Shown here: positions 6,093 to 10,115 of the stretch, piece after piece
How positions within the stretch are numbered: the stretch's first letter is position 1
Layout of the letters: every line of letters starts with the position of its first letter
Source of the DNA: Lishizhenia sp.
GTDB taxonomy: Bacteria; Bacteroidota; Bacteroidia; Flavobacteriales_D; Crocinitomicaceae
Length of the DNA: 10,115 nt
Reading direction: 5' to 3'
Assembly (NCBI GenBank): GCA_007117055.1
Contig: SKHH01000023.1
Coordinates: 1-10,115 of the forward strand
Made by a program: the position numbers and the translations under genes
Notes under the pieces: model-generated
What the model saw: the letters and a program-made list of their open reading frames with translations, nothing else
Told to the model about the DNA's origin: nothing
Databases searched by the model: none

Positions 6093-6539
6093 ATGGAACA
6101 TGTATCAATTGATGACCGAATCCAACTTTATATGCAGAGGGCATATGATATCCGTATTAATGTGGATGCATCCACCTATGAATTGCGCTGCTTAGAAAAA
6201 GACTTGGATGACCTTCAAACAGATATTTTATTTGATTACAGTGACATTAGAGCGCAATACCAAGACATTCAACGCTCTATTGAGGTAATTACTAAAACAA
6301 ATATATCTGGAACGAATGACTACGACAGAAGAGCTTCTGGATTAAATGCAGCTAGAAGTGTAACTCAAGAAAATGAAGATGGTACAACGATAACAATCAA
6401 TCTTTTTCAAATCGAATCCGATTTGCGTCGAAAATTCTTTCTGCTTCAGGATATTTTTAGTCTCTTACGAGATAAGAGCCAGCGCATAGTTACATTGCGA
6501 TCTACATTAAAAATAGAAGAAGAATTGATTGCACGCTAA
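6093..6539 (+). CDS. Unrecognised 148-aa helical/coiled-coil protein
   Basis: The ATG at 6093 follows AGGGGTGA (6081-6088), immediately after the terminator T tract. The protein is almost wholly helical and charged: residues 5-65 (heptad-like, with YELRCLEKDLDDLQTDIL) and 105-148 (RRKFFLLQDIFSLLRDKSQR) look like coiled-coil segments, joined by a polar, Asn/Thr-rich linker with EDGTTITINLFQIE. There is no membrane segment or catalytic motif. It precedes the nuclease gene by 18 bases and is probably co-transcribed with it. Possibly a structural or adaptor protein; no family recognised. Confidence 0.75.
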   Translation: MEHVSIDDRIQLYMQRAYDIRINVDASTYELRCLEKDLDDLQTDILFDYSDIRAQYQDIQRSIEVITKTNISGTNDYDRRASGLNAARSVTQENEDGTTITINLFQIESDLRRKFFLLQDIFSLLRDKSQRIVTLRSTLKIEEELIAR

Positions 6540-6557
6540 TGTAAGGAGTGATACGAC

Positions 6558-7022
6558 ATCGATAATTGCCGGTTAGAAAACGAGTGTAAAAACTTTAATA
6601 AGTCCTGTTTTTTATGCGTAGATTGCTCTTGTTTCGTATTAAAAAACAAAGGCAAGCCATTAGGTTCTAAGGTTAAAAAAGAAGGTATTGGATTTGAAAA
6701 CCAAGTGGTCAAAGAATATAACGATGTCATGCTAGGTATTAGAGTATTAGGATCGGGAGCATTCCCTGGAATGAAGGGCGACGTTGATTTAGTCACAATG
6801 CTTGGAGAATGCAAAACAAGAGGGACGGTTAATAGCTCCGGTGAAAAAACCATATCCATCTTGAAGTCGATGCTAGAAAAGATTAAAAAGGAAGCAGGGC
6901 ATGACAAGCTTCCTATTCTACCATTTCAATACAAGGGCGATGAAACCGTGTATGTTGCCATGGAGTTTGATATTCTATTATGGTTGGTACATCAAATTGA
7001 AGAATTAAAAAAAGGAGAATGA
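6558..7022 (+). CDS. PD-(D/E)XK nuclease, Holliday-junction-resolvase-like, Cys-rich N-terminus, ATC start
   Basis: 154 residues if begun at ATC 6558, placed 9 bases after AAGGAG (6543-6548) with an in-frame stop at 6549. The first conventional start, GTG 6705, has no ribosome binding site and would lose residues 1-49. The N-terminus holds six Cys (4, 10, 17, 20, 23, 25), a probable zinc or Fe-S site. The nuclease core has GIGFENQVV with Glu47, then GSGAFPGMKGDVDL with Asp75, then ECKTR with Glu84 and Lys86, then a basic helix KTISILKSMLEKIKKEA; this order and spacing fit archaeal/phage Hjc-like PD-(D/E)XK resolvases. Predicted to cut branched DNA during recombination, consistent with RecA nearby. 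Other PD-(D/E)XK roles, such as nicking or restriction, are not excluded. Its stop overlaps the following gene region. Confidence 0.8.
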   Translation: MDNCRLENECKNFNKSCFLCVDCSCFVLKNKGKPLGSKVKKEGIGFENQVVKEYNDVMLGIRVLGSGAFPGMKGDVDLVTMLGECKTRGTVNSSGEKTISILKSMLEKIKKEAGHDKLPILPFQYKGDETVYVAMEFDILLWLVHQIEELKKGE

Positions 7023-7024
7023 TC

Positions 7025-7315
7025 ATGAATAAAAAAGAAGTTGCAAGAAAATTATTTCCTGGATTCCGTAAGTGGCTTACAAAAAATGAGGTTGACCCTA
7101 GTTCGTATACAGTTGCAGAATGGTCCCAGCTTTCTTTAAACGTATTGTGGGAAGAGTATCAAACGCAATTAATTCAATACATGCATGAACAAGAATCTAA
7201 GATTGTCGAAAACCCAAATCAAATGAAATTACCGTTGGATGAGTTGACGCCTGAAGAAGTTTCAGAAGAAGATGATTCCAATGAACCTGTCGAAATAACT
7301 TCACAGGCATCGTGA
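7025..7315 (+). CDS. Unrecognised 96-aa protein with acidic tail
   Basis: The ATG at 7025 lies 6 bases after AAAGGAGA (7011-7018). Another ATG at 7019 abuts that site and is less likely. Residues 1-60 are helical with conserved-looking aromatics (LFPGFRKWLTKNEVDPSSY, then VAEWSQLSLNVLWEEYQTQL). Residues 65-96 are disordered and acidic (ELTPEEVSEEDDSNEPVE). QMKLPLDEL at about residues 67-75 vaguely recalls the hydrophobic cores of clamp-binding peptides, but it does not match a clear consensus. It lies between nuclease and NrdG-like genes in the same run. Confidence 0.7.
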   Translation: MNKKEVARKLFPGFRKWLTKNEVDPSSYTVAEWSQLSLNVLWEEYQTQLIQYMHEQESKIVENPNQMKLPLDELTPEEVSEEDDSNEPVEITSQAS

Positions 7316-7336
7316 ATCTAAAAAGGATGTGAAAAT

Positions 7337-7873
7337 ATGACCCAATTGTATATGGGGGGCGTCAACTACGAAACTCGTACTGGCGCCCCTTGGGTGTCTA
7401 CAGAAATATTTACAGTCGGCTGTGAAAAAAGTTGTCCAGGCTGCATCAATAATTTCTTTAACGAAAAAAATGCCAAACATAGGGTGTTTGAAGCCGAAGA
7501 ACTAGCGGATATTCTAATAGAACAAGTACCCTATAGAAAATTGACTATATCTGGAGGAGAACCATTTTTACAGGCTGAAGGACTATGTGAACTCATTTAT
7601 CATTTGAAGCGTAAAAGTGGAGATTTGGATGGAGGTTGGAAAATTCTTTGTTATTCGGGATATACATTTGAGGAACTCCGAGAAAAGGCTGTTAAAGATC
7701 TTTTTATTCACTGGTTATTGCTTAAAATTGATATTTTAGTTGATGGACCCTTCGTCCAAGAGCTTGCGTATCCAAAAGAAGAATTCACATATGTAGGATC
7801 ATCGAATCAGCGAATCATTGATCCTTTTCGTAGTGTTGTCGAAGATAAGGTGATATTATATGGCGTACTTTAG
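7337..7873 (+). CDS. nrdG: NrdG-like radical-SAM anaerobic ribonucleotide reductase activase
   Basis: 178 residues; the ATG at 7337 has AAAGGATGTG just upstream. NrdG uses a [4Fe-4S] cluster and S-adenosylmethionine to make the glycyl radical on NrdD, the oxygen-sensitive class III ribonucleotide reductase. Diagnostic features: the cluster motif CEKSCPGC (Cys29, Cys33, Cys36; CxxxCxxC), the SAM-binding SGGEPF at 72-77, CYSGYTFEEL in the middle, and the family-specific DGPFV at 136-140 and GSSNQRIID at 154-162 near the C-terminus. Length is typical of NrdG. No nrdD is present in this window, so the partner lies elsewhere, on the element or in the host. Activation of a different glycyl-radical enzyme is possible but less likely given the NrdG-specific motifs. 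The stop lies inside the next gene. Confidence 0.9.
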   Translation: MTQLYMGGVNYETRTGAPWVSTEIFTVGCEKSCPGCINNFFNEKNAKHRVFEAEELADILIEQVPYRKLTISGGEPFLQAEGLCELIYHLKRKSGDLDGGWKILCYSGYTFEELREKAVKDLFIHWLLLKIDILVDGPFVQELAYPKEEFTYVGSSNQRIIDPFRSVVEDKVILYGVL

Positions 7874-8927
7874 GCCGTATACAACAAAGGATTTCATATA
7901 TGGAAAGCACCCATTGCATGATGGACGAGAAATGTATAGCACAAAATGGAAGGAGGTTAATAATTTGGAAGGAAAATCTGCGCATTCACTTATTGTTGAT
8001 GAATTTGCATTTGACTACTTAGAAGAAGTAAAACAAAACCTAAAAGCTAAAGGTACAGAAGGTAAAATTCCGTCTGTTAGAAGGAAATCTACAGAACAAG
8101 AGCAAGTAGATTTATCGAATCTACCGCATGGGTTAGATGAGGATTCGATTCGAGACTGTAATTTAGCCAAAGTACCTATTAGAATTATATCATCAAATAT
8201 TTCTCTTCCGATCGAATTTAACTTAGCTATTACATCAAAAGGGATTGTATTAGATGCGGAATCAAAAGAAGGTGATCTAGACTTAGAGAAAACATTGTTT
8301 ACATTTGATGAATTCCATTCTTTGTTGCTAGAAAAAGAAAGCAGAGGATGTTCATTAGATAATCTTCCGGATTTTAAGAAAAGAAAAGATGGTATGGTAT
8401 TTAAAGCTGTAGACAAATTGTTTCAAAACAATATGCCATCTATTGTCCCTAACAATAATTATTACTTAAAACAGGGTGACGGAGTTGTGTTTAATCGAGA
8501 TATGAAGCCTTTATCCTATTTTAAGAATTTAGGTTTATGTTGGTTAGAATCTATGTCTAAGCTCACAATATTGGTAGAAAACCCATTGGTTTTTACTAAA
8601 TCAAATTCGAAAGATGGATTTATCTATTTTCGACATAATCAATTCACGTTTAAAACGTCTGTATTATTCGTGGAGAAATCGAAAAACAATAATTTTGACT
8701 TATATAGTTTGGCATTCATTAAAGATTTTATCGCTAACAACTTTTCCTCTTCGGAATGCTCGGTTAATGATGATGAAATTAACAAGCTGTATGATGTTAA
8801 AACTATGTTTTACGATAAAATTGAATTGATTTTGTCCAAGAAAAAGGAAAGAAATCAAAGAAATTCGGCGTATGTATTTATGAAAACATTAGAAAGAGAG
8901 GGGGTTAACCATGTCTTTCAACTCTGA
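7860..8927 (+). CDS. Unrecognised 355-aa protein
   Basis: No family recognised. From ATG 7860 (preceded by AAGGTGAT, 7846-7853) it overlaps the end of the NrdG-like gene by 14 bases. A TTG at 7965 lies 8 bases after a consensus AGGAGG (7951-7956) and would give 320 residues; either or both may be used. Residues about 40-110 are charged and probably flexible. The rest alternates beta strands and loops (VPIRIISSNISLPIEFNLAI, then FNRDMKPLSYFKNLGLCWLE), ending in a basic helix (ELILSKKKERNQRNSAYVFM). No nuclease, ATPase or transmembrane motif is visible. Its end overlaps the start of the AAA+ gene by 17 bases, so the two are translationally linked and may act together. Confidence 0.75.
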   Translation: MAYFRPYTTKDFIYGKHPLHDGREMYSTKWKEVNNLEGKSAHSLIVDEFAFDYLEEVKQNLKAKGTEGKIPSVRRKSTEQEQVDLSNLPHGLDEDSIRDCNLAKVPIRIISSNISLPIEFNLAITSKGIVLDAESKEGDLDLEKTLFTFDEFHSLLLEKESRGCSLDNLPDFKKRKDGMVFKAVDKLFQNNMPSIVPNNNYYLKQGDGVVFNRDMKPLSYFKNLGLCWLESMSKLTILVENPLVFTKSNSKDGFIYFRHNQFTFKTSVLFVEKSKNNNFDLYSLAFIKDFIANNFSSSECSVNDDEINKLYDVKTMFYDKIELILSKKKERNQRNSAYVFMKTLEREGVNHVFQL

Positions 8928-10115
8928 GTTTCAGACTATGATTGATTCATTTCAAAACTTACTATACGTATTAACCTTCGAGGAACGACGCTGTGAAAAG
9001 GAAATGTGTGCGATTGCAGAAGCTGGTGGCAATACGTTTCTCATGTGGGACATATGGAAAGGTTTATGTGATAAAGATGGTAAGGTTCTACAGGTGCCAA
9101 TACCTCCTGATCCAGATCTTCCAGCACATGAACAAGAGGAATTATTTGTAACGATTAAAGACCCTGGTGATGTTCTTTCGTATATGATTCAAACAGCTGA
9201 TGAAAAAACAATGATTGTTCTGCGAGATTATCATCCGTTTCTTGAAAAGCCTGAAATCATACGAGGAATTCGTGAGTTTTTAAATCACTGCTCACCAGCA
9301 CAGAAGTTTTTGGTAATTGAATCGCCCATTAAGAAAATACCATTGGAATTTTCCAAGCAAATTCATGTCATGAATTTTTTGTATCCTAACAAGCAGGAGA
9401 TTAAGGACTTTTTGACGAATCCATTGTATGTAACAGAAATGGAACTGACTGATAAATTGCTGGAACAATGTGCAAGAGCCTTACAAGGCTTAACAATCGA
9501 AGAAATTAGGGATGTTGTGAGTGTTTCCTTAGTAGAAAAAGATTGTTACGATGTGGATACGTTTTTAAGTTACAAGAAGCAAATCATCAAGCGAGATGAT
9601 ATTCTTGAATACTTCGAAACGAATGAAACCATGAACAATGTCGGTGGTATGGATAAATTAAAATCATGGATAACCGTAGCTGGAAGATGCTTTGACGAAA
9701 ACGCTAAAGACTTTGGAACATCACCGCCAAGAGGTATTCTGCTATTAGGTATTCCTGGTACCGGAAAATCTTTAACCGCTAAGGTCATCGGTAATCTTTG
9801 GGACATGCCTGTCATTCGGTTTGATATAGGTAAGGTTATGGACAAATTAGTAGGTTCATCAGAATCTCGAATGCGTTCTGCTTTACAACTCATTGAAGCA
9901 TTACAACCCGCTGTGGTATGGATTGATGAGATAGAGAAGTCGTTGGCCGGCATGGGAAGTAGTGATAGATCAGATGGTGGAACAACGTCTAGGGTAGTTT
10001 CAACACTTCTTACATGGAGTAATGATCACAAGGCGGATATTTTTATGGTAGCAACTGCAAATTCACTTAGTACATTTGAAAGTAACCCAGAGCTTTTGAG
10101 GGCCGGACGTTTCGA
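8911..10115 (+). CDS. Ycf46-like AAA+ ATPase (truncated by the window edge)
   Basis: 401 codons are visible, without a stop, from ATG 8911 (GAGGGGG at 8897-8903). The N-terminal 240 residues resemble the recRecA-like/regulatory half of Ycf46 family proteins (KTMIVLRDYHPFLEKPEI, then FLVIESPIKKIPLE). The AAA+ domain follows: an entry helix with NVGGMDKLKSWI at about 247-258, Walker A GIPGTGKS at 280-287, Walker B VVWIDEIEK with Asp339 and Glu340, sensor-1 Asn384 in ATANSL, and arginine-finger candidates Arg397 and Arg400 in LLRAGRF. The motifs are complete, so it should be active. Ycf46 proteins are proposed AAA+ remodellers of unknown substrate, found in chloroplasts, cyanobacteria and phages. 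Its 17-base overlap with the upstream unknown protein suggests that protein as a partner (inference). Confidence 0.88.
   Translation, partial: MSFNSEFQTMIDSFQNLLYVLTFEERRCEKEMCAIAEAGGNTFLMWDIWKGLCDKDGKVLQVPIPPDPDLPAHEQEELFVTIKDPGDVLSYMIQTADEKTMIVLRDYHPFLEKPEIIRGIREFLNHCSPAQKFLVIESPIKKIPLEFSKQIHVMNFLYPNKQEIKDFLTNPLYVTEMELTDKLLEQCARALQGLTIEEIRDVVSVSLVEKDCYDVDTFLSYKKQIIKRDDILEYFETNETMNNVGGMDKLKSWITVAGRCFDENAKDFGTSPPRGILLLGIPGTGKSLTAKVIGNLWDMPVIRFDIGKVMDKLVGSSESRMRSALQLIEALQPAVVWIDEIEKSLAGMGSSDRSDGGTTSRVVSTLLTWSNDHKADIFMVATANSLSTFESNPELLRAGRF

Noticed and set aside
6536..6907. Minus-strand open frame, 123 codons
   Set aside because: It is antisense to the nuclease gene, whose catalytic residues are clear on the plus strand.
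7337..7873. QueE or pyruvate-formate-lyase activase instead of NrdG
   Set aside because: CxxxCxxC alone would allow these, but DGPFV and GSSNQRIID near the C-terminus and the length are NrdG features.
8015..8416. Minus-strand open frame, 133 codons
   Set aside because: It is a Ser-rich shadow of the 355-aa plus-strand gene, without promoter or ribosome binding site.
9570..9953. Minus-strand open frame, 127 codons
   Set aside because: It is antisense to the AAA+ domain whose Walker motifs read on the plus strand.
1..10115. tRNA, rRNA or riboswitch
   Set aside because: No cloverleaf, TTC-arm consensus or recognisable aptamer core was seen; the non-coding gaps are short.

Overview
This window looks like an early or replication/recombination region of a large mobile replicon, most likely a big phage or a plasmid of a low-GC Gram-positive host (Bacillus-type Firmicute). 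The reasons are AT-rich sequence, strong AAGGAGG-type ribosome binding sites before nearly every gene, two near-consensus sigma-A promoters with extended -10 elements, and tightly packed, mostly small, all plus-strand genes. Phage versus plasmid cannot be settled: no capsid, terminase, portal, partition or clear Rep gene is visible.

Layout. (1) Positions 1-630 hold an RNase H-like protein, followed by a short T-rich intergenic tandem repeat (641-680). (2) 745-1812 hold an unrecognised 212-aa protein, a possible 33-aa CPRC micro-protein and an unrecognised 118-aa protein. (3) A strong promoter (1867-1895), overlapped by an inverted repeat, starts an apparent operon to 5379: a small CxxC/CxxC protein, a hidden 77-aa gene with an ATT start, an OB-fold protein, a DUF1292-like protein, a helical protein with weak MazG-like features, a gene interrupted by an in-frame TAA next to an A12 run, a gene with a probable ATC start, and a divergent RecA. 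(4) 5416-6078 is a self-contained unit: promoter, winged-helix-like DNA-binding protein, intrinsic terminator. (5) 6093 to the right edge holds a helical protein, a PD-(D/E)XK nuclease resembling phage Holliday-junction resolvases with a Cys-rich N-terminus (ATC start), an acidic-tailed small protein, a NrdG-like radical-SAM activase, an unrecognised 355-aa protein and a Ycf46-like AAA+ ATPase cut by the window end.

How the genes may work together (inference): RNase H, the OB-fold protein, RecA and the resolvase-like nuclease form a plausible DNA replication/recombination set. The NrdG-like activase, and more weakly the MazG-like protein, point to nucleotide-pool control. The most unusual observation is that three genes (2170, 3928, 6558), and perhaps a fourth at the left edge, have a good ribosome binding site at normal spacing from an ATT or ATC codon but no ATG/GTG/TTG there. 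For the nuclease, only the ATC start includes its predicted active-site Glu and Cys cluster. A gene finder limited to ATG/GTG/TTG misses or truncates these genes.
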